This document shows, in pieces, positions 1-10,278 of a stretch of DNA of 64,000 nt; within the stretch, counting starts at the first letter, position 1; each line of letters starts with the position of its first letter. This DNA comes from Gammaproteobacteria bacterium. Lineage in GTDB: Bacteria; Pseudomonadota; Gammaproteobacteria; Pseudomonadales; Azotimanducaceae. The stretch is taken from positions 1-64,000 of the forward strand of contig JAPOVK010000050.1 of NCBI GenBank assembly GCA_026708185.1, written 5' to 3'. Both the position numbers and the translations under genes were made by a program. The notes under the pieces were generated by a model. The model saw only the letters and a program-made list of their open reading frames with translations. It ran no database searches and was not told where the DNA came from.

Positions 1-165
1 AGCGCGAGGGGCCCGCCCCTCGCAAGAAAGAGCCCTCAGCCGGGGAGCGCGAGGGGCCTGCCCCTCGCAAGAAAGAGCCCTCAGCCGGGGAGCGCGAGGG
101 GCCTGCCCCTCGCAAGAAAGAGCCCTCAGCCGGGGAGCGCGAGGGGCCTGCCCCTCGCAAGAAAG
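1..165. repeat. Tandem repeat, 45-bp unit, about 3.7 copies, each with a hairpin core GCGAGGGGCCTGCCCCTCGC; may continue left of the window
   Basis: agcgcgaggggcctgcccctcgcaagaaagagccctcagccgggg repeats at 1, 46, 91 and 136 (last copy truncated at 165); copy 1 has ccc in place of cct. Confidence 0.97.
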
Positions 166-236
166 GCCATCGACGTTGAGGCGGACGGCGGAGCGCCGAT
201 GCCCGCGCCGCGGTCGATGTGAATGTCGGTAAGCGT

Positions 237-815
237 TCACCGGTTATGTCGTTGCAGCCGCGCCTCCAGTTCCGCGATGCGTTCCGCGGCCTGTTGCGCC
301 GCCGCCTCGGCGGCCATGCGCGCACGGCGTTCGTTGCTGCGGCCGGCCTCTGCTTCCAAACGGCTGGCCTCAGCCTTTGCACGTGCACTCTCCGCCTCGT
401 GGCGTGCGGCTTCTGTTCGTTGGAGTTGAGCCTCCGCTTGCTGGCGGGCCACGGCCTCCTCGTCGTAGGTGACGTACGAGTTCCGTTTCCGATTCGATAC
501 GTCGAAGACCACGAACACGTCTGGTGCGAGCCTGTCCACGATCGGTTTGCCGTGCGCGTCGAGCAGCACCTCGCCATGCTCGTCCACCCGCAGGTAGTGC
601 ACGAACATGCCGGCCTGCACGGCGACGTCCGCACGTTGCGCGTAGTGACCTCGCAGGCCGTAGAAGGCGTAGCCGAGCGGCTCGAGCTGATAGTCGGTCT
701 CAGCCAAAAGCTCGTCGTCCTCGTAGGGCAGTTCGGCCTCGGTGGGAAGACGCCACGCCGGGTCGATGCGCGGCAAGCGCGGGAAGTCGCGGATGGCGGG
801 TTCGGCCATAGCCAT
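237..815 (-). CDS. Truncated Uma2-family protein: N-terminal part joined directly to a C-terminal coiled coil, catalytic core absent
   Basis: MAMAEPAIRDFPRLPR...APDVFVVFDVSNRKRNSYVTYDE then EAVARQQAEAQLQRTEAARHEAES...; resembles the Uma2 at 57561 but lacks the ExxS...DxxxKxxxY...GVxEY segment. Confidence 0.65.
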   Translation of the reverse strand: MAMAEPAIRDFPRLPRIDPAWRLPTEAELPYEDDELLAETDYQLEPLGYAFYGLRGHYAQRADVAVQAGMFVHYLRVDEHGEVLLDAHGKPIVDRLAPDVFVVFDVSNRKRNSYVTYDEEAVARQQAEAQLQRTEAARHEAESARAKAEASRLEAEAGRSNERRARMAAEAAAQQAAERIAELEARLQRHNR

Positions 816-982
816 ACTCCGTGGTGTTCCGCCGCGAGCAAGGCCGCTCGCCCGCAGCGTGACGAGGCGACCGTACCACAGCGGCGGCGTCGAGATGCCG
901 GGCGCGCATCGGGGCCGCTCACGAGATGATGACGGCTCCATCCTGCCGCTCCAGGATGGACGGGCGCGATGGCCGATCTCTT

Positions 983-1035
983 CCATGCAACAAACACCAA
1001 AGGGAGCGTAGCGACCGTCGGTGGTTGTTGCATGG
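983..1035. repeat. Hairpin element copy A: 16-nt arms, 21-nt loop
   Basis: CCATGCAACAAACACC (983-998) / GGTGGTTGTTGCATGG (1020-1035), one mismatch. Confidence 0.85.
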
Positions 1036-1037
1036 GA

Positions 1038-1132
1038 GGTCGGCGTGGCCTTGGGCCGGAGTCGGCGCGCCGCAAGCGGCGCGCGCCGGTGCCGAGCGAA
1101 CGCGAGGTACCGGACACGGCTATGGGGCGCTC
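1038..1132. repeat. Dispersed repeat copy A, directly after the hairpin
   Basis: ggtcggcgtggccttgggccggag...ggtgccgagcgaacgcgaggtaccggacacggctatggggcgct is shared with 29492-29567. Confidence 0.9.
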
Positions 1133-1189
1133 GTTTACATGTAGGACATAGGCCCTTCGACCTCAAGGCACTTCACCCGGGTCGACGCG

Positions 1190-2512
1190 CTACTCGTAGC
1201 GCTGGCGTATATCGGCAAGTCCCGCGTCGAGTTCGTCCCTGGCCAGGTACCGCCCTCGCACCATCACCGCCTCGATGGAACGACTGTTGTCGATGTCGGC
1301 CAGCGGGTCGTTGCGCAGCACGACCAGGTCGGCGTCGCGTCCGGGCAGGATGCTGCCCCACGTCTCACCCATCCCGTAGAACTCGGCGGGCACGGTCGAG
1401 CCGGACGCGATGGCTTCGAAGGGGCTCATCCCCGACGCGACCATCGCGGCCAGTTCGCGGTGGATCGAGAAACCCGGCGTGTTGAAGATCTGCGGCGAGT
1501 CCGAGCCGAGTAGGATCGGCACGCCGGCGTCGTGCGCGGCGCCGATGAGGCGCTTGCGCAGGCTCAAGAAACGCGCCGCGGATTCCGGCGTGAACCCGCG
1601 CGCCGAGCCGGCGACCGCGCGCGAGTAGCTCTGGCGCAGGTTCTCTGGCAGGTAGGCGTAGTCCTCGCGGGCCTGCTGCGCGGCTAGGTCCCCGGCGACG
1701 TTCTCCAGCAACGTCTCAGTGGGCACCACGGCGGCCCCGGAAGCGGTCAGCGCGTCGATCAGGGCCGGAATCCGACCACTCTCGACGTCGGGCACGAGGT
1801 CCGCGCCGAACCAGGACCCCTGCCGGTCGGCTAGGCGCGCCGGTGCCACGAGCGTCTCCACGAAGCCGTCGAGGTGGTCGATGGTCTGTTGCTTGGCCGC
1901 GAGGCTGTCGAGCAAGCCGACGGCACCGGTGACATGCCCGGCAAAGGCGATGCCGGCCTCGTTCGCCGTCTGCGCGACGGCGTGGAAGGCGGCTTCGGAC
2001 AGACCCGGATGGATCTTCAGGAAGTCGTAGCCGGCTGCAAGCTGGTCGCGTACGCGCTGTTCCGCGGTGGCCACATCGCGCACGCTGCCCCCGCTGAACG
2101 ACGGCCCCGAGATCATCAGCGCAGGGCCGAGGACGTCGTGGGCGGCGATGGCGTCGCGAAGTTCGAGATGGGTCGGGTGGCCCATCATCCCGCGGGCCCG
2201 CGTGACGCCGTTGGCCACCCACAGGAACAGCACGTCCTCGCGATAGCCCGGGTTGTCCATGCGCGGCACGGGGACGTGCGCGTGCATTTCCGTGAGGCCG
2301 GGGATGACGTACATGCCGTCGAGATCGATGGTTTCGGCGTCGGGGGCCGCAGGTCCCGACGCGAAGGTGCCGTCGTGGACCACGATGTCGAGCACTTCGT
2401 ACGTCGGACCCGAGTCCATGGTGAGCACGCGGGCGTTGGTCAAGGAGAGGTCGGCGCCGTAGGTTGAAGCGGCGAGCATCCCCGCGACTAGGGCCACGAA
2501 CGCGTTGCGCAT
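1190..2512 (-). CDS. Amidohydrolase family protein (imidazolonepropionase-like), secreted
   Basis: Signal-like N-terminus MRNAFVALVAGMLAASTYGA; IPGLTEMHAHVP; LLGSDSPQ; GRDADLVVL. Confidence 0.85.
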   Translation of the reverse strand: MRNAFVALVAGMLAASTYGADLSLTNARVLTMDSGPTYEVLDIVVHDGTFASGPAAPDAETIDLDGMYVIPGLTEMHAHVPVPRMDNPGYREDVLFLWVANGVTRARGMMGHPTHLELRDAIAAHDVLGPALMISGPSFSGGSVRDVATAEQRVRDQLAAGYDFLKIHPGLSEAAFHAVAQTANEAGIAFAGHVTGAVGLLDSLAAKQQTIDHLDGFVETLVAPARLADRQGSWFGADLVPDVESGRIPALIDALTASGAAVVPTETLLENVAGDLAAQQAREDYAYLPENLRQSYSRAVAGSARGFTPESAARFLSLRKRLIGAAHDAGVPILLGSDSPQIFNTPGFSIHRELAAMVASGMSPFEAIASGSTVPAEFYGMGETWGSILPGRDADLVVLRNDPLADIDNSRSIEAVMVRGRYLARDELDAGLADIRQRYE

Positions 2513-2584
2513 GGCGACCACCCCTCTTTCGGCGGCAGGTACGGCATACAACGTACACCGAGTCGGTTTTCTGGTTCAATTGCC

Positions 2585-3658
2585 GTGTCCAAGGACCGCA
2601 AGCACCGAGCGATGACCGAGCGACAGTTGATGTTCACGGAGTCCGAGCTGCTCTCCGACCACGACTACGCCGCGGCGCACGTCATCGACGGGCGCAGGCT
2701 GCACGGCGGCTTCGACGGGGCCGGTAGCTACGTGCCGCCGCGCTCGAAGGGGCGCCGGGTCGCCATCGACAACTGGACTGCGGCGCTCCGGGAACGGGGC
2801 GGCGACCTGCTCGACGCGGACTCGTCGCTGCTCACCGGGCCGCGGGTCCCCAATCCCAAGCAGCAGCGCTACCTGATCGAATGCGGCATCACGCGGCCGT
2901 TCTGGAACGGATTGACGGTCACGGGCAAGATCGAGGGCCGGGGACGCATGATCGCGGAGATGCCGTTTCCGGACATGCAGCGGATCATCGTCGAGGACAT
3001 CAGCGGCATGGCCCTCGGGCATCTCAAGAAGGGCCTCCTGAAGGCTCACGGGATCGACGAGGGCGGTGAACCGGACAAGGGCGTCGGCGGTCACGACGTC
3101 ATGTGGTTCGTGGCTCGCGACCTCGCGTTCGGCGCCGATGCGCACCCGGACATCGAACCGTCCGGCGGGATCGCCCGCCCCGAAGGCGAGGAGCGATACA
3201 TGCCCGAGCTGGAGGTGCCCTACGAGATGGCGCTGCGCTTCCTGATGAACCTGCTGCTGATCGAGTTCCGCGCCGAGATCGGCTTTGCGACCTCGCAGGA
3301 GACCTTCCGCTCGCCGGGGCTGTTCGCCGGCCGGTCCAGCGAGGCCCTCGAAGCAGCGGAGATCGTCGAACGCATCCGCACCGACGAGCGGATCCACGTC
3401 GAGTCGCTGCGGCTCTACTTGGGCGAATTGCGCTCCTTGACGTTGAAGTGCGTCGACGGCGGCACGATCGCCGGCGCCGAGATCGTCGATCGGTTCTGGA
3501 CCGGCCTGGTGCAGTGGGCCACCGTCCTGCAGCCGCGGCTCGCCGCTGAACGCCAGCACGAAGTGCTCAAGGCCGAGATCCTGGCCCAGGAGGACGGGGC
3601 TCGCGTCCTCGCCGGCTTCAACGCGCTCGCGGACGCAGGCTACAGCATGGCGGGTTGA
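2585..3658 (+). CDS. Hypothetical protein, possibly ferritin-like
   Basis: 357-aa ORF, GTG start (ATG alternative at 2612); EIVERIRTDERIHVESLRLYLGEL resembles a ferritin-like helix. Confidence 0.5.
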   Translation: MSKDRKHRAMTERQLMFTESELLSDHDYAAAHVIDGRRLHGGFDGAGSYVPPRSKGRRVAIDNWTAALRERGGDLLDADSSLLTGPRVPNPKQQRYLIECGITRPFWNGLTVTGKIEGRGRMIAEMPFPDMQRIIVEDISGMALGHLKKGLLKAHGIDEGGEPDKGVGGHDVMWFVARDLAFGADAHPDIEPSGGIARPEGEERYMPELEVPYEMALRFLMNLLLIEFRAEIGFATSQETFRSPGLFAGRSSEALEAAEIVERIRTDERIHVESLRLYLGELRSLTLKCVDGGTIAGAEIVDRFWTGLVQWATVLQPRLAAERQHEVLKAEILAQEDGARVLAGFNALADAGYSMAG

Positions 3659-3761
3659 CAACTGTCACGGCAACCGGTGACGGTTGCCGGTACCAGCGCA
3701 CCGGCCCATGGGCATGATGTGGTCATGGATTGTGCGCCGCAGTCAGTCCGACGAATAGGTG

Positions 3762-5015
3762 ATGGACAAGAAGGCACTTCTCAACGAACTGAAAATCGAC
3801 CGGGACGATGCGTCCGGCGGCCGCAAACCGCTGAAATGGCTGGTTGCTATCGCCGTGGTCGGCGGCATCGCCTTCGTCGGCTGGGCCTTCGGCAGGCCGT
3901 ACCTCGCCGGCACGGATGCGGCGGCCGCCGAAGTGCGCACGTTGCTGGTGCGAACATCATCGGCCGCGACACCCGGGGGGAGCGTCCTGGATGCGACCGG
4001 CTACGTGGTGGCACGCCGCCAAGCAACGGTGAGCGCGAAGACCACGGGCAAGGTCATGGAAGTGCTGATCGAAGAAGGCATGACCGTCGAGGAGGGCCAG
4101 CTTCTCGCCGTGTTGGACGCCAGCATCCCCGAAGCGCGCCTTGCGCTCTTCGAGTCGCAGTTGGCGTCCGCACGAGCCCTCGTCGACGAGATCGGGGTAG
4201 ACATTCGCCAGGCCGCGCTCGACTACTCGCGGACCAAGGATCTCGCCGAACGCGACCTTGCGAGCCAAGCCGAGCTGGACCGCGCCCGCCTCGTACTGCA
4301 GGGCCTGCAAGCGCGGCTGAAGCGTACCGAGAGGGACATCGAGGTGGCCGGGCGGTCCTTGGCCGTGCAGCGTCGGGAAGTCGACGATATGCAAATCCGT
4401 GCGCCGTTCGGCGGCGTGGTGATCGCCAAGGCGGCGCAGCCGGGCGAGATGATCTCGCCGATTTCCGCCGGCGGCGGGTTCACGCGCACGGGCATCTGCA
4501 CGATCGTGGACATGGACTCCCTGGAGGTCGAGGTCGACGTCAACGAGGCGTACATCAACCGCGTCTATCCCGACCAGCCGGTGACCGTGACGTTGAACGC
4601 CTACCCCGACTTCCCGATTCCCGCCGCGGTGATCGCGACGATTCCGGCGGCGGATCGCAACAAGGCGACCGTCCGGGTGCGCATCGCGTTTCGCGACCGC
4701 GATCCGCGCGTCCTGCCGGACATGGGCGTCCGGGTCGCCTTCCTGGAGGAGGGCGAGCCGACCGAGGAGAGGGCGACCGCGAAGATCCTCGTACCGAGGG
4801 CTGCCGTGGCAAGCGCGGAAGGCGCCCGTTACGTCTGGGTGGTGAGCGACTTGGGCGACGGCCGGGGCACCGTGGCACGCCGCACCGTCGTCGTGGGGCG
4901 CAGCGAGGGTTCGCGCATCCAGGTCACCGCGGGGCTCTCGGATGGCGAGCGAATCGTGGCCGCGGCGCTTGAGCCCACGCTGCGCGACGGCGACGAGATC
5001 AACCTGATCAACTGA
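3762..5015 (+). CDS. Efflux periplasmic adaptor subunit (HlyD/MacA-like)
   Basis: N-terminal TM, ATVSAKTTGKV, coiled coil, IRAPFGGVVIAKAAQPGEMISP. Confidence 0.9.
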   Translation: MDKKALLNELKIDRDDASGGRKPLKWLVAIAVVGGIAFVGWAFGRPYLAGTDAAAAEVRTLLVRTSSAATPGGSVLDATGYVVARRQATVSAKTTGKVMEVLIEEGMTVEEGQLLAVLDASIPEARLALFESQLASARALVDEIGVDIRQAALDYSRTKDLAERDLASQAELDRARLVLQGLQARLKRTERDIEVAGRSLAVQRREVDDMQIRAPFGGVVIAKAAQPGEMISPISAGGGFTRTGICTIVDMDSLEVEVDVNEAYINRVYPDQPVTVTLNAYPDFPIPAAVIATIPAADRNKATVRVRIAFRDRDPRVLPDMGVRVAFLEEGEPTEERATAKILVPRAAVASAEGARYVWVVSDLGDGRGTVARRTVVVGRSEGSRIQVTAGLSDGERIVAAALEPTLRDGDEINLIN

Positions 5016-5033
5016 CCAACAAGGGGTAGCCGC

Positions 5034-5717
5034 ATGGCAATCGTCGACCTGAAGGACGTGCACAAGAGCTTCACGAAGGGGCGCGAGCGGGTGGAGGTAC
5101 TGCTCGGGATCGACCTCGCCATAGACCAGGGCGACTTCCTCGCCTTGATGGGTCCGTCCGGTAGCGGCAAGACGACGCTGCTGAACATCGTGGGCGGCAT
5201 CGACAGCGCGAGCCAGGGCCACGTCACCGTCGCCGAGGCGAATCTCAACCGGATGAGCGGTCGCGACCTCGCGCGTTGGCGTTCGTCGACGATCGGCTTC
5301 GTCTTCCAGTTCTACAACCTGCTGCCGGTATTGAACGCGCGCCGCAACGTGGAATTGCCGCTCCTTCTCACCAAGCTTTCGGGCAAGCAGCGGCGGAGGA
5401 ACGCGGACACCGCGTTGGAGATCGTCGGCCTTTCGGACCGGGCGAAGCACAAGCCCGGCGAACTCTCGGGCGGACAGCAACAGCGGGTCGCCATTGCCCG
5501 AGCGATCGTGGCGGACCCGCCGATCCTCGTGTGCGACGAACCCACAGGCGACCTGGACCGCGAAACCGCCGAGGAGATTCTCGACCTGCTCGGCATCCTG
5601 AACCGCGACCACGGCAAGACCATCATCATGGTGACGCACGATCCGAAGGCGGCGGACCACGCCCGCCGTACTTTGCATCTCGACAAGGGCCAACTGGTAA
5701 CGGAGGCGGCGGCATGA
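5034..5717 (+). CDS. ABC transporter ATP-binding protein (MacB/LolD type)
   Basis: [12 protein letters not shown] Walker [16 protein letters not shown] signature, [11 protein letters not shown] Walker B. Confidence 0.95.
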   Translation: MAIVDLKDVHKSFTKGRERVEVLLGIDLAIDQGDFLALMGPSGSGKTTLLNIVGGIDSASQGHVTVAEANLNRMSGRDLARWRSSTIGFVFQFYNLLPVLNARRNVELPLLLTKLSGKQRRRNADTALEIVGLSDRAKHKPGELSGGQQQRVAIARAIVADPPILVCDEPTGDLDRETAEEILDLLGILNRDHGKTIIMVTHDPKAADHARRTLHLDKGQLVTEAAA

Positions 5718-6877
5718 GCGCACTAGGTCTGATCTGGGCGAATCTGCAGCGCCGCAAGATTCGCACCTACCTGACGATATTCTCGCTACTCGTCGCGTTC
5801 CTGCTGTTCACGGTGCTCCGCACCGTGGCCGTGTGGTTCGAACAGGGCATCGGCGACACCGGCGGCGTGGACCGGCTGGTCGTGACGGCCAAGTACTCCA
5901 TCATCGAAAGCCTGCCCATCAGCCAGCGGGCTGAGATCCTGGCCGTAGACGGCGTCGAGGCCATCACGCACATGACGTGGTTCGGGGGCAACTACCAGGA
6001 TCCGCGCAATTTCTTTCCCAAGTACCCGGTCGAACCCCTCGGCTACTTCGAGATGTTCCCCGAGTACATCATCGATCCGGACCAGCTCAACGCTTTCGCC
6101 AATACGCGCACCGGGGCGGTGGCGCCCGCCGGCATGCTCGAGCAATACGGCTGGCAGGTCGGCGACAAGATCCCCATCGAGGCCGACATCTATCCCATGA
6201 GCGACGGCAGCCGGCTTTGGGAGTTCGACCTCGTGGGCTCGTACACCACCGAGGCAGAGGGTGGCCCGCCGCCGGTATTCCTCTTCCACTACGACTTCTT
6301 TGACGAGGCGCGCCAGTTCGGCCAAGGATCGGTCGGCTGGTGGACGGTGCGCATCGGCGACCCGGAGCGCGCGCCGGAAATATCGAGCACCATCGATACG
6401 CTGTTCGAGAATTCGCTCAATCCCGTCAAGTCCGCCACCGAGGACGAGTTCGGGCGCCAATTCGCGGCGCAGATCGGCGACATCGGCCTCATCACCACGG
6501 GCATCCTCTCGGCCGTGTTCTTCACAATCCTGCTGCTGACCGCCAATACGATGAGCCAGGCGTTGCGCGAGCGCATCCCGGAACTCGCCGTGTTGAAGAC
6601 GGTCGGCTTCTCCAACCTGAAGGTGGCCATGATCGTGCTGGGCGAATCCGTGCTGCTGTGCGCGCTCGGCGGGCTTCTCGGGATTGCTCTGGCCGTGCTC
6701 GCCGCGCCCGGGATCAACCAGGCCATGGCAAGCACTGGCCTAGGCCTCTTCATCATCGGCTGGGAAGTCCCGGCCATCGCCGCCGGCCTCGCCGTGCTGC
6801 TTGGCGTCGCCGTCGGCACGAGTCCGGCCTGGTCGGCGAATCGGCTCTCGATAGCCGATGCGTTGCGGAGGAGTTGA
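5714..6877 (+). CDS. ABC transporter permease (FtsX/MacB family)
   Basis: ATGA overlap with the upstream ATPase; C-terminal [21 protein letters not shown] core. Confidence 0.9.
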   Translation: MSALGLIWANLQRRKIRTYLTIFSLLVAFLLFTVLRTVAVWFEQGIGDTGGVDRLVVTAKYSIIESLPISQRAEILAVDGVEAITHMTWFGGNYQDPRNFFPKYPVEPLGYFEMFPEYIIDPDQLNAFANTRTGAVAPAGMLEQYGWQVGDKIPIEADIYPMSDGSRLWEFDLVGSYTTEAEGGPPPVFLFHYDFFDEARQFGQGSVGWWTVRIGDPERAPEISSTIDTLFENSLNPVKSATEDEFGRQFAAQIGDIGLITTGILSAVFFTILLLTANTMSQALRERIPELAVLKTVGFSNLKVAMIVLGESVLLCALGGLLGIALAVLAAPGINQAMASTGLGLFIIGWEVPAIAAGLAVLLGVAVGTSPAWSANRLSIADALRRS

Positions 6878-6880
6878 CCT

Positions 6881-8044
6881 GTGTTCGGACAGATACTCGA
6901 AATCGCCTTGATGAATCTGCGCAACCTGCCGTCGCGGATCGGCAGTTCGTCGGTGATCGTGGTGGGGATCGGTGGCGTGGTGGGCGTGCTGATCGCCATC
7001 CTTGCCATGGCCGCGGGCTTCAAGAGCACGCTTGAACGCGGCGGCGAGCCGGATCGCGCCTTGGTTCTGCGCGGCGGCTCCACCAGCGAACTGTCGAGCG
7101 GCGTGTCGGTAGAGGAGCGCGGCGTGATCGCCAGCATGGAAGGCGTAGTGCTCGCAAGCCCCGAACTCTACGTCGTGGCGGACGTCCCCAAGCGTGCCAC
7201 GGGCACGGACGCCAACCTGATCCTGCGCGGGGTCGCCCAGGCCGCCTTCGATTTGCGCGACGAAGTCGAGATCGTGGAGGGCCGCAATTTCGAACCGGGC
7301 AAGGCCGAGTTGATCGCCGGGCGCAGCGCGCACACCGAGTTCGCCGGCATCGACGTAGGCAACACGGTGCGCCTGCGCCAGAGCGAGCTGACGGTGGTGG
7401 GCATCTTCGAGGCAGGCGGTTCCGCGTACGAGTCCGAACTGTGGATGGACCTGATCTTCGCGCAATCATCCTTCCGGGCCGAGGGCGCCATCAGCTCCAT
7501 GCGTCTGCGCGTGGACTCCCCGGCGCGCATTCCGGAGTTGGCCCAGCAGGTTGAGGATGACCCGCGCCTAGACCTCACCGTGCAGTCCGAGGAGGAGTTC
7601 TTCGCCTCCCAGTCAGCGGATCTCACCAGCACCATCGAGACGTTCGGCTCCGCCGTGGCGACCATCATGGCGATCGGCGCGGTGTTCGCGGCGCTCAACA
7701 CCATGTACTCCGCCGTGGTCACCCGCACGGTGGAGATCGCCACGCTGCGCGCATTGGGCTTCGGAGGATTGCCGGTGGTGATCTCCGTGATGATCGAGTC
7801 GCTGGCGCTAGCGTTGCTCGGCGGCGCGCTTGGCGCGGGGGTGGCTTACCTGGTCTTCGACGGCTTTACGGCCTCGACGCTGAACAACGTCTCGTTCTCG
7901 CAAGTCGCATTCGACTTCGCCGTCACGCCGGAGCTGATCCGGGACGGAGTGACGTGGGCCGTGGTGCTCGGCGCGGTCGGCGGGCTGTTCCCCGCGATCC
8001 GGGCGGCGCGATTGCCGATCACGGTTGCCTTGCGCGGCGAGTAG
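6881..8044 (+). CDS. ABC transporter permease (FtsX/MacB family), second copy
   Basis: GTG start; MYSAVVTRTVEIATLRALGFGGLPVVISVMIESL. Confidence 0.9.
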   Translation: MFGQILEIALMNLRNLPSRIGSSSVIVVGIGGVVGVLIAILAMAAGFKSTLERGGEPDRALVLRGGSTSELSSGVSVEERGVIASMEGVVLASPELYVVADVPKRATGTDANLILRGVAQAAFDLRDEVEIVEGRNFEPGKAELIAGRSAHTEFAGIDVGNTVRLRQSELTVVGIFEAGGSAYESELWMDLIFAQSSFRAEGAISSMRLRVDSPARIPELAQQVEDDPRLDLTVQSEEEFFASQSADLTSTIETFGSAVATIMAIGAVFAALNTMYSAVVTRTVEIATLRALGFGGLPVVISVMIESLALALLGGALGAGVAYLVFDGFTASTLNNVSFSQVAFDFAVTPELIRDGVTWAVVLGAVGGLFPAIRAARLPITVALRGE

Positions 8045-8314
8045 ACGCCGGTTCTAGGATTCGGCGAAGGCTCGCTTCGCGGCGCGTCGTTCGTCGATGC
8101 AGTTGCGGTATTCCGCGGCCCGGCGGACCAACTGGAAGATCCACCCTCCTCGAAGGAGTTCAGGGTCTGGACCAGGCCAAGCCTGCGCGGTGTCGGGGGG
8201 CGCCCGCCATGATCGTCGCCGGCACGACGGCCATCGGTCCGCGCAAGGCCAACTGCTCGCCGCTACGGGCGTTGCGGACGAGGATGCGACGCCCACCGCG
8301 GCCGGAAGACGCAC

Positions 8315-9145
8315 TCAGTGGACCCGGGCGGCCAAGACGTCGCAGAGCGACCCGTGGAGCACCGCGTTCGCCGTCGACCCGGTGAGCAACTGCAGACCAT
8401 GCTTGCCGTGGGTGCCCACGACGATTAGATCGGCGCCGATTTCGCGGGCCAGGTCGTGGACCCGCGGCCCGACGTGACCGGCGAGTTCAAAGACGTCGTC
8501 CTCGTCGATGCCAAAGTTGTCGGCTAGGCGGCCGAGCCGCTCGGCCGCTTCGTTCAGGAGCGGGTCGTAGGAACTTGCGCTGACGTTGCAGACCGCGAGG
8601 TCGGCACCGCAATGCAGCGCGACCCGGTTGGCCTCCTCCATGACCTGGAAGGACTCGTCGCTCAGATCCACGGCGGCGAGGACCTTGCGGTAGGCCGGTG
8701 GCAGATCGGATACCTCATCCTCGATGTGCACGGCGAGCACGTCGCATGGCGTGCCGTGGATCATGGCATTGGATGTCGATGCGAACAGCGCCCGTGCGCC
8801 GTGGTGCCCATGGCTGCCGACGACGACGAGATCCGCGTTTTGGCGTGCGTAGTCATGCAGCGCACCTGCCGCCCGCCCGTCCAGGACGCGGCACTTGGTG
8901 ATCCCGCGCGGCGTGCAAATGCTCTCCAGGTACTCGTCCGCCTGGCGGCGCACCGCGGCATCGAGGGCTTCCGTCGTCTCGAACGTGCCGAGGGTGTAGT
9001 CGTGGTGCTCGTGGTGGAAGACGCTGCAGGCATGCACCGCCTCGATGTGCGCCGGATCCGCCAGTTCGCAGGCCCTAGCCAGGACGGCGTTGGCGGCACC
9101 CTGATGCATGTCCAGACCGACCACGACGCGCTCGAATGCACTCAT
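8315..9145 (-). CDS. Universal stress protein, two tandem UspA domains
   Basis: Two copies of the VVGSHGHHGARALFASTSNAMIHGTPCDVLAV / VVGTHGKHGLQLLTGSTANAVLHGSLCDVLAA motif. Confidence 0.92.
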   Translation of the reverse strand: MSAFERVVVGLDMHQGAANAVLARACELADPAHIEAVHACSVFHHEHHDYTLGTFETTEALDAAVRRQADEYLESICTPRGITKCRVLDGRAAGALHDYARQNADLVVVGSHGHHGARALFASTSNAMIHGTPCDVLAVHIEDEVSDLPPAYRKVLAAVDLSDESFQVMEEANRVALHCGADLAVCNVSASSYDPLLNEAAERLGRLADNFGIDEDDVFELAGHVGPRVHDLAREIGADLIVVGTHGKHGLQLLTGSTANAVLHGSLCDVLAARVH

Positions 9146-9357
9146 GGGTTGGCTCCTCGACTGGTGGCTTGGTTAGGGCGAACGTAACGCCGTCGCGCTA
9201 TGCTTGCGAAGGAACCAATCGCTATAAGAACGCGCCCGCTTAGAACAAACCGGCATTTTTCGGTGATACTTGGGCGGGTGTATGTTGGTTGGCTGGAAGC
9301 CTGTTTGGCTGCCGAGCCACGCTGGCCGGTCGCGGTAGTTTCAAGCATCTGGCCGCG

Positions 9358-9732
9358 ATGTCCGGAGCGGGGGAAGCGATGGAAACGGACGTCACGCTGG
9401 AGCGCGGCGTGGTCGTGGTGGCTGTATCGGGGCGAATCGACTTCGCGGTGGCGGCCGAGTTCGAGGCGCGGTTGCGCCCGTTTCTCAACGTGGCGGAGAT
9501 CCGCGGGCTGATCTTGGACATTGCCGACGTCACCTACGTCAGCAGTGGCGGGTTGCGGGTCATGCTCATGGCGTCGCGTGCGTTGACGCGTCGGTCGGCG
9601 GGATTCGCGGTTTGTTCGCCGTCCGAACCCATCCACGGTCTGCTCGAAGGCACGGGGTTCGCGGAGGTCCTCAACGTCCACGACAACCGCGAATCAGCGC
9701 TCGCCGCGTTCGGCCCAGACGAGGCGACCTAG
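9358..9732 (+). CDS. STAS-domain anti-sigma factor antagonist
   Basis: VVVVAVSGRIDFAVAAEFEARL...GLILDIADVTYVSSGGLRVML. Confidence 0.88.
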   Translation: MSGAGEAMETDVTLERGVVVVAVSGRIDFAVAAEFEARLRPFLNVAEIRGLILDIADVTYVSSGGLRVMLMASRALTRRSAGFAVCSPSEPIHGLLEGTGFAEVLNVHDNRESALAAFGPDEAT

Positions 9733-9736
9733 TGGT

Positions 9737-10207
9737 CTAGAAGATGCCCGCTTCGAGACCGGCGGCCAGGGTCATACCGAGTTCGCGGCAGGCTTCGAGA
9801 TCCGCATCGCACACTTCGCCGCGGGCGATGATCGGTTCCTGCACTTCCTGGAACGGGTAGCCGCCGGCAATCCGGCGGATGGCGCGCAAGGCGCCGCGGC
9901 CGTCGTTTCCAGCACTGACGAAGATCGCGTAGGGCAGGGGCTGGATCTTGCCTTCGACGGCGTAGAACGTGCGGTCGAGAAAGTCCTTCATCCCTCCGGA
10001 CATGTAGCCGAAGTTCTCGGGCGTGCCGAGCAGCAGGCCGTTCGCCCAGAGCAGGTCGTCTGCGCCGGCGTCCTTGGCCATGACAAGACGGGTCTCCACG
10101 CCGTCGATCAAGTCGTCGGTCGCGCCCGCGCAGGCGGCTTCGGCCAGCGCGCGGGTGCGGCCCGTTTGGGTGTGATAGACGATGAGGAGGTGCTTGCCGG
10201 CGCCCAT
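9737..10207 (-). CDS. Flavodoxin/NAD(P)H-dependent FMN reductase-like protein
   Basis: LLIVYHTQTGRTRALAEA; LLGTPENFGYMSGGMKDFLDRTF. Confidence 0.85.
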   Translation of the reverse strand: MGAGKHLLIVYHTQTGRTRALAEAACAGATDDLIDGVETRLVMAKDAGADDLLWANGLLLGTPENFGYMSGGMKDFLDRTFYAVEGKIQPLPYAIFVSAGNDGRGALRAIRRIAGGYPFQEVQEPIIARGEVCDADLEACRELGMTLAAGLEAGIF

Positions 10208-10278
10208 GGTCACGTGCCCTCGTGCGCCGCTTCCGGCGTCACATGTCGGGACGCTAGTATGGTGGCACTGGAGTGGAC

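Noticed and set aside
1-165. Possible CRISPR array
   Set aside because: The 45-bp units are directly abutting with no variable spacers and are GC-rich palindromes; no cas genes nearby.
3957-5723. 588-aa minus-strand ORF
   Set aside because: Antisense shadow of the HlyD adaptor and ABC ATPase.
3762-8044. HlyD-ATPase-FtsX-FtsX operon as a novel system
   Set aside because: Standard MacAB/DevABC-like export operon layout; nothing unusual beyond having two permeases.
8054-8314. Possible small gene or pseudogene remnant between the ABC permease and the universal stress gene
   Set aside because: An 86-aa minus frame exists but no recognisable domain, start context or paralogue could be identified.
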